NCBI GenBank assembly: GCA_040381075.1
Contig: JBEIHX010000036.1
Span: 1-34,990 of the forward strand
Reading direction: 5' to 3'
Source: JBEIHX01 sp040381075
Lineage (GTDB): Bacteria > Pseudomonadota > Alphaproteobacteria > Caulobacterales > Aquidulcibacteraceae
DNA: 34,990 bases
The notes beneath the pieces were generated by a model. The model was given only the letters and a program-made list of their open reading frames with translations, was not told where the DNA came from and did no database searches. Position 1 is the first letter of the stretch. The number at the start of each line of letters is the position of its first letter. The position numbers and the translations under genes were made by a program. Shown one piece after another: positions 7,547-16,186 of the stretch.

Positions 7547-8794
7547 TCAGGCCGCCAGGGTGAGCGCCTCTCCGCGCAGCAGCCGCGGCAGATCGCCGAG
7601 CCCGCCGCCAGCTTCGCGCATGAAGAAGCGCCGCGCCGGCGCCAGCCTGTCGACCGCAGCAAGACCAAGGTCGCGCACCATCCGCAGCGGACCCAGATCA
7701 TTGGAGAACAGACGGTTGAACCCGTCCGTGGCGAGGCACAGCGTGATGTTGTCGAACCTGCGCCAGCGCGCGTAGCGCTCAAGCGTCGTCTCACCGCCCA
7801 GGTCAAGACCGAGGCGCGCCGCGTCCACCACGACTTCGGCAAGGGCGGCGACATCGCGCAGACCCATGTTCAGGCCCTGGCCTGCAATCGGGTGGATCGC
7901 ATGGGCGGCGTCGCCCACCAGGGCGGCGCGCGGCGCAGTCATGCGTTCCGCGATCTGCAGGCTCAAAGGATAGCCAAAGCGGGGCCCAACGACGCGCACG
8001 TCTCCGAGAAAATCCCCAAAGCGGCGGGTCAGCTCCCGGTGAAAATCATCCTCACCCAGCGCCAGAAGCGCGCGGGCGCCTGCGTGTCGCTCTGTCCACA
8101 CAAGGTTGGCGCGATCCTGCGTCAGAGGCAGGATCGCAAAGGGCCCGGCGGGGAGGAAATATTCGTGCGCGACGCCTGCGTGCGGGCGCCCGAGCGCCAC
8201 AGTCGCCACCACCGCCGTCTGCGCATAGGGCCAGCCCATGGTGCGCACGCCCAGGAGACTGCGCAGCAGGGACGCCCGCCCGTCAGCGCCGACCATGAGG
8301 GCGGGTTTGACACGGGCGCCGTCCGACAGCCTCACGCTGTCGCCCTCAATCGCGGCGAGGCCGGTCTTTGGGCGCAGGTCAAGCCCGGGGGCAGCCCGCG
8401 CGCACGCCGCAAGCGCCATGCGGATATGCCGGTTCTCGACCATGTAGCCGAGCGCTTCGCCCTCCGGCTGCGGGTCGATCTCCCGACGGTCAAAGTCGAG
8501 GCGCAGCAGCGAAGGCCCTCCCGGGCGCAGCCCGTCCGGCGCCCGGCCGTCAGAGACCACGATGCGTTCGATCGGTTGCGCCACGCCGCGCAGATGTTCG
8601 GCCACGCCAAGCGTGCGCAGCATGCGGAACGAGGCGAAGGCGATGGCGGAGGCGCGCCCGTCGAAGTCGGGCGCAAGCTGGGAGTCGAGATCGCTCAGAT
8701 CGGCGGCGACGACCGACAGGCCAGCCTGCGCCAGGGCGATCGCCAGCGTCTGGCCGGCCATGCCGGCCCCGGCGATGAAAACGTCACACTCCAT
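7547..8794 (-). CDS. UbiH/UbiF/COQ6-family FAD hydroxylase
   Basis: 415 residues. Flavoprotein monooxygenase family that hydroxylates the ubiquinone ring (UbiH/UbiF/UbiI/COQ6 group). The FAD-binding GAGMAG motif is at residues 9-14, the DG motif in GADGRASLLRSLLG at about 169-182, and the GD motif in LVGDAAHAIHPIAGQGLN at about 292-309. The last segment is the hallmark of the UbiH family. Which ring position it attacks cannot be told from sequence. ATG at 8794 is chosen because it begins directly with MECDVFIAGAG; the frame upstream is open but non-homologous. YkgJ-like gene lies 103 bases upstream on the same strand. Confidence 0.85.
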   Translation of the reverse strand: MECDVFIAGAGMAGQTLAIALAQAGLSVVAADLSDLDSQLAPDFDGRASAIAFASFRMLRTLGVAEHLRGVAQPIERIVVSDGRAPDGLRPGGPSLLRLDFDRREIDPQPEGEALGYMVENRHIRMALAACARAAPGLDLRPKTGLAAIEGDSVRLSDGARVKPALMVGADGRASLLRSLLGVRTMGWPYAQTAVVATVALGRPHAGVAHEYFLPAGPFAILPLTQDRANLVWTERHAGARALLALGEDDFHRELTRRFGDFLGDVRVVGPRFGYPLSLQIAERMTAPRAALVGDAAHAIHPIAGQGLNMGLRDVAALAEVVVDAARLGLDLGGETTLERYARWRRFDNITLCLATDGFNRLFSNDLGPLRMVRDLGLAAVDRLAPARRFFMREAGGGLGDLPRLLRGEALTLAA

Positions 8795-8897
8795 GGATCC
8801 GGCTGTCTCCCTGCCCACGGTCCGCACGCGACACCCCCGCGCGCCGGCCTTGCGCGGATGGCGACGCGCCTCGTTGAACACGCAAATGGCGCCGGGT

Positions 8898-9380
8898 TCA
8901 AGGCGATGGGCGGGTGAGGCGGCGCGCGGCCTTGACGCCGAGCGCCATGGCCCGGCCGGGTCCGCGGTCAAAGACGACCCGGACGGGCCGGTCAGCCCCA
9001 TAGGCGTCGCGCAGGAAGCCTTCGATGAGCGTGCGGGCGTCGGCGTCGGACGGGCGCAGCTGCGCCCTTTGGGGGCAGCGGGTGCGGTCGAAGGCGACCG
9101 CGACAACAGTGGGCCCCATGGTCGCCACGGCCGTCACGGTCACCGGGAAGAGACGGCATTCCATCGGACGGGTCTCGTAGACCGTGCACTGGCCACGCCA
9201 GTTCGGACAGGGCCCGAGCTTTGACGTCACCTGGTACTGCGGTCCGTCGCGGGCAATGTGCAGATCCCCGGCGTGGCGGGCAAAATTCGTTTCGTATTCG
9301 CCCGGCGTCAGGCGCAACCCCTGCAGGTCGCTGCAGCAGCCTTGATTTGCGCTGCACGCCAGACAGGGATTGTCGCTCAC
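8898..9380 (-). CDS. YkgJ-family cysteine-cluster protein
   Basis: 160 residues. The N-terminus NPCLACSANQGCC followed by CPNWRGQCTVYETRPMECRLFP gives the CxxC...CC...C...C...C pattern of the YkgJ/CxxCxxCC family, thought to bind zinc or an iron-sulfur centre; the molecular function is not established. The start is the GTG at 9380, supported by GGAGG six bases upstream and by family length; an upstream in-frame start at 9479 would add unrelated residues. It precedes the UbiH-like gene on the same strand. Confidence 0.8.
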   Translation of the reverse strand: MSDNPCLACSANQGCCSDLQGLRLTPGEYETNFARHAGDLHIARDGPQYQVTSKLGPCPNWRGQCTVYETRPMECRLFPVTVTAVATMGPTVVAVAFDRTRCPQRAQLRPSDADARTLIEGFLRDAYGADRPVRVVFDRGPGRAMALGVKAARRLTRPSP

Positions 9381-9556
9381 TCGCGCCTCCACTCGCCGCA
9401 CCCCGCGACCCGTCCGCCCGGCGCGCAGGAGCCGCCGGCCACCCACCACTGAGCGGGGATGGACCGCAGCGAAAAGCATAAGACGAATGTCTGAAGTGCT
9501 TGATAAATTGTGGTCTGACAGTGCGATCGCCGCTGCAGCCTGCCTGCAAGCCTGAG

Positions 9557-9640
9557 GCCAGGGCGCAGAAGCCAGGGCGCAGAAGCCAGGGCGCAGAAGC
9601 CAGGGTGCAGAAGCCAGGGTGCAGAAGCCAGGGTGCAGGG
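9557..9640. repeat. 14-bp tandem repeat, 6 copies
   Basis: Three copies of GCCAGGGCGCAGAA are followed by three of GCCAGGGTGCAGAA, the last with changed end. The single C-to-T change splits the array into two blocks, as expected from stepwise duplication. Confidence 0.95.
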
Positions 9641-9704
9641 GGCCCGGCTACCGGGGGCGGCGAAAACGGCCTGGCCCGGACGCTGAGGCCTGCCCGCCGC
9701 TCCC

Positions 9705-9730
9705 GGCCCCCTGATCCGGCCCCCTGATCC
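9705..9730. repeat. 13-bp tandem duplication
   Basis: GGCCCCCTGATCC occurs twice in a row, perfect. Confidence 0.9.
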
Positions 9731-9763
9731 GGCGCCCCGACGCAGATCCTGCGCAGCGAAGCC

Positions 9764-9798
9764 GGCGCCTTCGCCCAAGGCTTAGGCGCCCTGTTTTT
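9764..9798 (+). terminator. Hairpin with T5 tail in the amtB leader
   Basis: GGCGCC at 9764-9769 pairs with GGCGCC at 9785-9790, with an inner GCC/GGC pair in the loop, followed by CTGTTTTT. It lies about 150 bases before amtB on the coding strand, so it could be an attenuator if transcription begins upstream of it. Confidence 0.3.
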
Positions 9799-9945
9799 GG
9801 GCATCACAGCCGAGTCAGCGCGGGGCGGCCGGCGCAGCCTTGTCTTCGCGCGCTCCCCGCGCGCGATGTGGGTCCGGGCCGTCGGTTTCGCACCGTCGGC
9901 GACCGGCAGCAACGCCATCTCGGCTTTGACGGGGGTATCCACACC

Positions 9946-11568
9946 ATGCGCACTCAGTCCCATGCGCCTTCACCCGGGCAGCGCTCGCTGCTTGGCCCTG
10001 TGAAGCGCCTGCTCGCGGCGGCGGCGTTCGCTCTTGCGCTCGCGCCGATCACCGGCCTGCAACAGGCCTTTGCGGAAACGCCGCCGGCGGCGCCGGCCGC
10101 AGCGAGCGAACCGGCGGCGGCCGCGTATCCGTCGGCGACGGAAGCCGCCGCCCCGCAGGACGTGGCGGCCGAGGCGGCTGCGCCCGCCAAGGCGACGCTC
10201 CCGGAAGCCAAAGTCGACAAGGCTGACACGGCCTGGATGATGCTGTCGGCCCTGCTGGTGCTGCTGATGATCATCCCGGGTCTGGCGTTGTTCTACGGTG
10301 GTCTGACCCGCACCAAAAACATGCTGAGCATGCTGATGCAGGTCTCGACAGTGGCCGTGATCGGCATGGTCGCCTGGGTGTTGTGGGGCTACTCGCTATC
10401 CTTTTCGACCGGAACCTACGACTCGTTCCTCGGCGGGTTCTCGAACCTTTTCCTGAACGGCGTCGGTCTGGATGGAAGCGGCAATCCGGTTCTCGCCGCG
10501 ACATTCTCCACCGGGGTCTACATCCCGATGCTCGTGTTCGTGGTGTTCCAGATGACCTTTGCGGCGATCACCGCAGCGCTGGTCCTGGGCGGCGTGGCCG
10601 AGCGGATGAAGTTCGCCGGTGTTGTGATCTTCGCGGTCCTGTGGCCGCTGCTGTCCTACTATCCGATCGCCCACATGGTATGGTGGTGGCCCGGGCCGGA
10701 TCTTCTTGCGCAAGCTTCCTTTGAAAAGACGGACTACACGACCGGTCTCATCTGGGGCTTTGGCGCGCTCGACTTCGCCGGCGGCACGGTGGTGCATATC
10801 AACGCGGGCGTCGCAGCGCTGGTCGGCGCGCTGATCCTGGGCGCGCGGTCGGGATATCGCAATGAGCCAATGGCGCCGCACTCGCTCACCCTGACCTATG
10901 TCGGCGCAGGCCTGCTCTGGGTCGGCTGGTTCGGGTTCAACGCAGGCTCCAACCTTGAATCCAACTATTACGCCGTCCTCGCCATGACCAACACGTTCCT
11001 GGCAACGGCGGCGGCGGGCCTCAGCTGGATCGTGACTGAATGGGTCACCCGCAAGCGTCCAAGCATGCTGGGCCTCGCCTCGGGCATCGTTGCGGGCCTG
11101 GTGGCGGTGACGCCGGCCGCCGGCTTCGCCGGGCCGATGGGCGCGCTGGTGCTCGGCCTCGTGGTCAGCCCGATCTGTCTGGTCTTCTGCTCAACGGTGA
11201 AGAACGCCCTGAAATACGACGACAGCCTTGACGCCTTCGGCATTCACGCCGTCGGCGGCATTGTGGGCGCCATCGGCACCGGCCTCGTGGTCAACCCGGC
11301 ATGGGGCGGGGCCGGGGTCGTCGACTACACCACCTGCTTCGATGCGGCCGGCGTCATCCAGGCGGTCTGCCCGACCGCCAAATACGACCTCGTCACCCAG
11401 GTGACGGCCCAGCTCAAGGGCGTCGGCGTGACCGTTGCCTGGTCAGCGGTGGCGTCCGCCATCGTGTTCGGGCTGATCAAGGTCATCGGACAGCTGCGCG
11501 TGTCGAAAGAGACAGAAGAGGATGGTCTCGACATTTCAGAACACGGCGAGCGCGCCTATCACTCCTGA
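9946..11568 (+). CDS. amtB: Ammonium transporter AmtB
   Basis: 540 residues, an Amt/Rh channel of the inner membrane that takes up ammonium as a trimer. A signal peptide (hydrophobic LLAAAAFALALAPITG, cleavage near AFA) is followed by an unusually long Ala/Pro/Glu-rich linker to about residue 90, then 11 expected membrane segments. The pore twin histidines are H284 (GGTVVHINAG) and H434 (AFGIHAVGG). PGLALFYGGLTRTKN and WFGFNAGSNLE are family signatures, and the tail GLDISEHGERAYHS is the usual PII-interacting end. ATG at 9946 starts the signal peptide; the upstream ribosome binding site is weak. No glnK/glnB gene is adjacent, although glnK-amtB is the common arrangement. A strong terminator follows. 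Confidence 0.95.
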   Translation: MRTQSHAPSPGQRSLLGPVKRLLAAAAFALALAPITGLQQAFAETPPAAPAAASEPAAAAYPSATEAAAPQDVAAEAAAPAKATLPEAKVDKADTAWMMLSALLVLLMIIPGLALFYGGLTRTKNMLSMLMQVSTVAVIGMVAWVLWGYSLSFSTGTYDSFLGGFSNLFLNGVGLDGSGNPVLAATFSTGVYIPMLVFVVFQMTFAAITAALVLGGVAERMKFAGVVIFAVLWPLLSYYPIAHMVWWWPGPDLLAQASFEKTDYTTGLIWGFGALDFAGGTVVHINAGVAALVGALILGARSGYRNEPMAPHSLTLTYVGAGLLWVGWFGFNAGSNLESNYYAVLAMTNTFLATAAAGLSWIVTEWVTRKRPSMLGLASGIVAGLVAVTPAAGFAGPMGALVLGLVVSPICLVFCSTVKNALKYDDSLDAFGIHAVGGIVGAIGTGLVVNPAWGGAGVVDYTTCFDAAGVIQAVCPTAKYDLVTQVTAQLKGVGVTVAWSAVASAIVFGLIKVIGQLRVSKETEEDGLDISEHGERAYHS

Positions 11569-11607
11569 CGCTCCGGCCGCTGTTCATACGGCCTGCGACA
11601 GATACCA

Positions 11608-11639
11608 CCCCCCGGCTGCGGCCGGGGGGTTTTGGTTTT
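11608..11639 (+). terminator. Rho-independent terminator of amtB
   Basis: Perfect 9-bp stem CCCCCCGGC / GCCGGGGGG, loop TGCG, followed by TTTTGGTTTT. It starts 39 bases after the amtB stop. Confidence 0.9.
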
Positions 11640-11685
11640 CGGGACCCGGCTGGCTTGGGATATGACCTGCTGGGGGACATGACTT

Positions 11686-11710
11686 ACTGGCGGGCCTGAC
11701 TGGCGGGGGG
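11686..11710. repeat. 13-bp imperfect tandem duplication
   Basis: ACTGGCGGGCCTG is followed by ACTGGCGGGGGG, in the gap between amtB and ftsK. Less regular than the other arrays. Confidence 0.55.
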
Positions 11711-11815
11711 CCTTCGCCGGCGGGCGTGTGCGTGAGCCTGCTGATCGCATCGCCGCGTTTTCCGCCTGTTTACCGTGACCGCGCAGGATCCCCTGGTACG
11801 GCGACGGCGAACGCG

Positions 11816-14242
11816 ATGGTTTCCACCGATATTTCACAGCGCGGCGGCGCGGGCGACGACGCCCGGTCAGGCCTGCCATGGCGCGGCTACGCCGCGGCCG
11901 CAGGACTTGCGCTGGGCGGCTTCTACGTCGCGGCCGCTGCGCTCGGACATCACGCCACCGACCCGAGCCTGAACGTCGCCGCCCCCGACATCGTCCGAAA
12001 TCCACTGGGCCCCTGGGGGGCCGTCGTGGCGGACCTCATGCTGCAGCTCTGTGGCTGGGCGGCGACGCCGTTGGGGCTTGCCGCGGCTGTCGGGGGCCTG
12101 TGGCGGCTGATCGAGGGACCGAGCCTGCCGCGCTGGCTCGGCTGGCGGGCCGGACTTGGCGTTCTCGCCTGCCTGCTGGCCACAGCGGCCCTCGCCGCCT
12201 TGCCGGTGCCGGCCACCTGGGGCTTCCGGGCGGGACTGGGCGGTCTCCTCGGAGACTGGCTGCTCGCCCTGCTCGCAACGCCCTTTGAGTTCCTGGGACT
12301 GCCGGGCGGGAGCGGCCTGACCGGCTTTCTCGCAGGGTGCGCCGCCCTGGCCGCGGGCTGGACAGCCTTCGGCCTGTCGGCGCGCGATGCACGCGACGGC
12401 GCGGGGGCTTTCATTGCGGGCGCGCGCGCCGCCGGCGTTGGGGTCGCGCAGATGTTTGCAGGCCTCGCACACCTTCTTCCCCGCCATGGCGACCGGTTTG
12501 ATCCTGGCGGGGACGCGGACGGCGCACAGCAGGCGCGACCGTTCTACGATGCCGGATCCGCCTATGGCGCGCCGTTCGCAGCCAGTCCGTTCGCCCGGGA
12601 GCGCAGCGATGAGGCGAACCAGTCGCGCCGTTCCGCCGCCGTGGACGAGCGTCCGCGGTTCGGTCCGGCCGCCGAGAGCGCCGCCCAGGCGACACAGCGC
12701 ACCGCCAGGCCGGCCCCGCGCGCCCGGCCAAAGCCACGGCGCGGCGGCGGGTTTCAGCCGCCATCCCTCGACCTGCTGCAAAAACCGCGCGCCCGCACCG
12801 CCGCGCTCGATGCGACTGCGCTGGACGTCAATGCGCGCCGGCTTATGGCCGTGCTCAATGAGTTCGGCGTCGAAGGGCGCATCGTCAATGCGAGCCCGGG
12901 CCCGGTCGTGACGCTCTATGAACTCGAGCCGGCCCCCGGCACGAAGGCCAACCGTGTCATCGGCCTCGCCGATGACATCGCCCGCTCGATGAGCGCCATA
13001 TCGGCGCGTGTCGCCACAGTTCCAGGCCGCAATGTCATCGGCATCGAGCTGCCCAACGCCAAGCGCGAGACGGTCTATCTGCGCGCACTGCTCGAAAGCC
13101 CGGCGTTCCGGGACTCTCAGGCGAGCCTGCCGCTGGCCCTTGGCGAGACGATCGGGGGCGAACCGCTGGTCGCCGACCTTGCGAGGATGCCGCACCTGCT
13201 GATCGCCGGCACCACCGGATCGGGCAAGTCCGTCGGCGTCAATGCCATGATCCTCTCGCTGATGTACCGACTGTCCCCGGCGCAATGCCGCTTCGTCATG
13301 ATCGACCCGAAGATGGTTGAACTGTCGGTCTATGACGGCGCGCCCCATCTCCTTGCGCCGGTGGTGACGGACGCACGAAAGGCGGTTGCAGCGCTGAAAT
13401 GGACAGTCCGCGAGATGGAGGATCGCTATCTGCGCATGTCGAAGCTGCGCGTGCGGAATTTTCAGGGATACAACGAGCGCGTCGCACAGGCCAAGGCAAG
13501 CGGCGAAGCGATCGTGCTGGAGACGCCCAATGGATTTGACCGCGACACCGGCGAGCCCCTGGTGAAGCGTGAAACCATCGAGCCGGATCCGCTGCCGCTG
13601 ATCGTCGTCGTTGTGGACGAAGTGGCCGATCTGATGGCCGTGGCCGGCAAGGATATCGAAACCGCGGTGCAGCGGCTGGGTCAGATGGCCCGCGCGGCCG
13701 GGATCCACCTCATCATGGCGACGCAGCGTCCGTCCGTAGACGTCATCACCGGGACCATCAAGGCCAATCTGCCCACCCGCATCAGCTATCAGGTCACGTC
13801 CAAGATCGACAGTCGGACAATTCTGGGCGAGCAGGGCGCCGAGCAGTTACTGGGACAGGGCGATCTGCTGTTCATGGCGGGAGGCGGCAGAATTTCGCGT
13901 CTGCACGGCCCGTTCGTCGCCGACGGCGACGTCGAGGCGGTCGTGCAGTGGCTCAAGGCGCAGGGTCAGCCGGACTATCGCCATGACGTGACCCAGGGCG
14001 CGGACAGCGAAGACGGCGAGCTGCCGCTCGACGAGTTGGGCGGGGATGGCGAGGACGACCTCTATTCGCAGGCAGTGGCGATTGTTCTCAAGGATCGGCG
14101 CGCCTCCACGAGCTACATCCAGCGACGCCTTCAGATCGGGTACAACCGCGCAGCGACGGTCATGGAGCGCATGGAGGATGAGGGCATCGTGGGTCCGGCC
14201 AATCACGCCGGCAAGCGCGAAATTCTGGTCCCGGAGCGGTGA
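11816..14242 (+). CDS. ftsK: DNA translocase FtsK
   Basis: 808 residues. FtsK is a septum-bound motor that pumps DNA toward dif and activates XerCD recombination during division. The N-terminal 200 residues contain four hydrophobic segments (for example YAAAAGLALGGFYVAAAAL and GLGVLACLLATAALAAL). A Pro/Arg/Ala-rich linker follows at about 210-320. The RecA-type motor has Walker A GTTGSGKS at 465-472 and Walker B IVVVVDEVADLM near 600. The C-terminal gamma domain (DDLYSQAVAIVLKDRRASTSYIQRRLQIGYNRA) reads the KOPS orientation sequence. The linker is short compared with E. coli FtsK, as usual in alphaproteobacteria. The ATG at 11816 is the most plausible start but has no good ribosome binding site; an in-frame GTG at 11726 is an alternative. 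Confidence 0.95.
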   Translation: MVSTDISQRGGAGDDARSGLPWRGYAAAAGLALGGFYVAAAALGHHATDPSLNVAAPDIVRNPLGPWGAVVADLMLQLCGWAATPLGLAAAVGGLWRLIEGPSLPRWLGWRAGLGVLACLLATAALAALPVPATWGFRAGLGGLLGDWLLALLATPFEFLGLPGGSGLTGFLAGCAALAAGWTAFGLSARDARDGAGAFIAGARAAGVGVAQMFAGLAHLLPRHGDRFDPGGDADGAQQARPFYDAGSAYGAPFAASPFARERSDEANQSRRSAAVDERPRFGPAAESAAQATQRTARPAPRARPKPRRGGGFQPPSLDLLQKPRARTAALDATALDVNARRLMAVLNEFGVEGRIVNASPGPVVTLYELEPAPGTKANRVIGLADDIARSMSAISARVATVPGRNVIGIELPNAKRETVYLRALLESPAFRDSQASLPLALGETIGGEPLVADLARMPHLLIAGTTGSGKSVGVNAMILSLMYRLSPAQCRFVMIDPKMVELSVYDGAPHLLAPVVTDARKAVAALKWTVREMEDRYLRMSKLRVRNFQGYNERVAQAKASGEAIVLETPNGFDRDTGEPLVKRETIEPDPLPLIVVVVDEVADLMAVAGKDIETAVQRLGQMARAAGIHLIMATQRPSVDVITGTIKANLPTRISYQVTSKIDSRTILGEQGAEQLLGQGDLLFMAGGGRISRLHGPFVADGDVEAVVQWLKAQGQPDYRHDVTQGADSEDGELPLDELGGDGEDDLYSQAVAIVLKDRRASTSYIQRRLQIGYNRAATVMERMEDEGIVGPANHAGKREILVPER

Positions 14243-14290
14243 TCCCAGGCCAGCGATCCCAGGCCAGCGATCCCAGGCCAGTGATCCCAG
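14241..14290. repeat. 14-bp tandem repeat, 3.6 copies, overlapping the ftsK stop
   Basis: Unit GATCCCAGGCCAGC; the third copy ends in T instead of C and a partial GATCCCAG follows. The first unit begins with the last two bases of the ftsK TGA. Confidence 0.95.
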
Positions 14291-14426
14291 ATCGCCCATG
14301 CCAGACGGTCACTCTGACGGCCACATTGGCCGTTGCGCGTCAACTTTCTGTGCAGGCTCCTTCATGAGGCTGTGCGCATCGACCTGCCGACCTACCTCAG
14401 TCCCCGGTCAACGATGGGAGCAGGCC

Positions 14427-15191
14427 GTGGAGCGCATCTTCGCCCGTTTGGGTCTGGCGGTCGCCGGCGCCCTCGCCTCGGGCTGCGCCAGCGCGCCGGC
14501 GCCGACAGGCGGCTTTCTGTCGTCCTACGACCGTCTGGCGCCGCAGGACAGCCTGCGCGCCGAGGTCAGCAGCTGGCGCGATGAGGCCCAGCTCGCCGGC
14601 CGCTCCCGGGTCACCATCGCGCCGACACGCCTGACGCCGTCCGCGGCGGCTGCGCTCACCCCGGACCTCGGCGAAGCAGTCCGTCGCGAGGTCGACCGGC
14701 AATTGTGTCTCGAGCTGTCTGAACGATTTGAGGTGATTCCTGCGCCGGAGGGGTCCGACGTGATCATGGTGCGCGCCGCGGTCACCGACATCGCCGCGAC
14801 CAGCGTCGCAGCTTCGCTGCTCTCGGCTGCCGCGAGCCGGACCATCCCCGGGCCAGGAGCGGTGCGCGTGCCGCTCGGTCTTGGCGCGCTGGCGGCAGAG
14901 GCGGAGGCGCTTGACGCAGCCACCGGCGCTCAGATGGCGGCGATGACGTGGTCACGCCGGGCGCAGATCGTGATGGATAAGGGAAGCCTGTCTCCGGCCG
15001 GCGATGCGCACCAGATGGCGGAGCCGTTCGGCGACGCGGTCGGCGCGCTGATCTATGTCGGCGACCGCGACGCGCCGCGCCGTGAAAGGCCTGAGGGGCT
15101 TTGCGGCCCAGGGATCGGAGCCGATGATGTCGGTCGCTTTCTGGCCGAGCGCGCGCTCGGCCTCCACATGGTGGACAGCGGCGGCGAATAG
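14427..15191 (+). CDS. DUF3313-family lipoprotein
   Basis: 254 residues. The GTG at 14427 has GGGAG six bases upstream and opens a lipoprotein signal sequence whose lipobox LASGC places the modified cysteine at C20. The mature part starts APAPTGGFLSSYDRL, matching the beginning of DUF3313 domains, and the central DVIMVRAAVTDI and late DAATGAQMAA segments fit the same family. The protein is probably anchored to a periplasmic membrane face. Function of the family is unknown. It follows ftsK by 184 bases and converges with uppP across 7 bases. Confidence 0.75.
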   Translation: MERIFARLGLAVAGALASGCASAPAPTGGFLSSYDRLAPQDSLRAEVSSWRDEAQLAGRSRVTIAPTRLTPSAAAALTPDLGEAVRREVDRQLCLELSERFEVIPAPEGSDVIMVRAAVTDIAATSVAASLLSAAASRTIPGPGAVRVPLGLGALAAEAEALDAATGAQMAAMTWSRRAQIVMDKGSLSPAGDAHQMAEPFGDAVGALIYVGDRDAPRRERPEGLCGPGIGADDVGRFLAERALGLHMVDSGGE

Positions 15192-15198
15192 GCCCGCC

Positions 15199-16026
15199 TC
15201 ACCCGCCGAACACGCCTGCGCCGGCCAGCGAAAGGATCGCTGCGCCAAGCACGATGCGATACCAGGCGAAGGGTGCGAAGCCCCATTTGGAGACGATGCC
15301 GAGGAACAGTCGCACCACAACCAGGCCGGCTGCGAAGGCCGCCATGAAGCCCACGCCGATCACGCCGAGCTGGCTGAAATCGAGCGCCTCGCGGTTCTTC
15401 CAGAAGGAGTAGGCGAACGCGCCCAGCATGGTGGGCATGGCCAGGAAGAACGAGAACTCCGCCGCGGCCCGGCGCTCCACGCCCAGCAGCATGGCCCCGA
15501 TGATGGTCGCCCCCGACCGCGAGACGCCCGGAACCAGCGCCAGACATTGGCAGCAGCCAATGGCGAAGCTTTTCCACAGCGGGATCGCGTCCGCCGCATG
15601 AACCACCGCAGGCGGGCGCAGACGCTCTGCGCCAAGCATCACAACGCCGCCGGCGATCAGCACCCCGGCGATGATCATGGCCGCCCCCGCGCTTGCCTCA
15701 CCCGCCAGGAACACCCGCTCGATCAGGTCGCCGAGGGCGAGGCCGGCGGCGACGGCGGGCAGGAAGGCCAGCAGGACCCCGGCGGCGAAGCGACGCGCCT
15801 CGGCCCGGGTAGGCAGACCCGTGACTGTGCGCCAGATGGTCGCCGCATACACGCTGACGATCGCCAGCACCGCGCCCAGCTGGATCATGACCTTGAAGCT
15901 GCCCGTCGGGTCGTCAAACCCGACCAGGGCGCCTGCCAGGATGAGGTGGGCGGTGGACGACACCGGCAGGAACTCCGTCAGTCCCTCCAGCAGGCCGAGC
16001 AGCACAGCGATCAGGTAGACTGACAT
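15199..16026 (-). CDS. uppP: Undecaprenyl-diphosphatase UppP (BacA)
   Basis: 275 residues, an inner-membrane phosphatase that recycles undecaprenyl diphosphate to the monophosphate carrier used for peptidoglycan and other polymers. High activity gives bacitracin tolerance. The active-site motifs are EGLTEFLPVSSTAHL at about 14-28 (E14, E18, H27; the usual G is A26) and PGVSRSGATI near 167. About eight hydrophobic segments fit the family. ATG at 16026 has GGAGG five bases upstream; an in-frame GTG at 16029 is too close to that site. It is divergent from the enoyl-CoA hydratase gene (160-base gap). Confidence 0.95.
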   Translation of the reverse strand: MSVYLIAVLLGLLEGLTEFLPVSSTAHLILAGALVGFDDPTGSFKVMIQLGAVLAIVSVYAATIWRTVTGLPTRAEARRFAAGVLLAFLPAVAAGLALGDLIERVFLAGEASAGAAMIIAGVLIAGGVVMLGAERLRPPAVVHAADAIPLWKSFAIGCCQCLALVPGVSRSGATIIGAMLLGVERRAAAEFSFFLAMPTMLGAFAYSFWKNREALDFSQLGVIGVGFMAAFAAGLVVVRLFLGIVSKWGFAPFAWYRIVLGAAILSLAGAGVFGG

Positions 16027-16186
16027 CACGTCCTCCGAGCCGGCGCATGGCCCCGCTTCGCGCCATACTGCGGGTCGGGTTCACCCGCCGCCAGCACGCA
16101 CTGTCGGGGTAAAGCGGGCCGGGTGGAAGGACAAGACCGCTCGGCATTGCTAGTCTTCGCCCCAGGACATGACAGGAGACGCCGCC

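Larger units (their letters stand above)
9381..9945. other. Intergenic region between the YkgJ-like gene and amtB
   Basis: 565 bases without a recognised gene. An AT-richer patch at about 9476-9530 may hold the promoter of the YkgJ-like gene. Two tandem-repeat arrays (9557-9640, 9705-9730) and a hairpin with a T5 tail (9764-9798) follow. I looked for a sigma-54 promoter (TGGCAC-N5-TTGC) or NtrC half-sites before amtB and saw none. Confidence 0.55.

Noticed and set aside
7412..8917. Plus-strand frame of 501 codons
   Set aside because: Shadow of the UbiH-like gene, which has all FAD motifs on the other strand.
9557..9640. Repeats considered as CRISPR
   Set aside because: Units of 14 bp follow each other without spacers; no cas genes in the window.
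9641..9945. Sigma-54 promoter and NtrC sites before amtB
   Set aside because: No TGGCAC-N5-TTGC or TGCACC-N5-GGTGCA match was seen.
11867..13708. Minus-strand open frame of 613 codons opposite ftsK
   Set aside because: Low-complexity shadow of the FtsK motor frame, with no family features.
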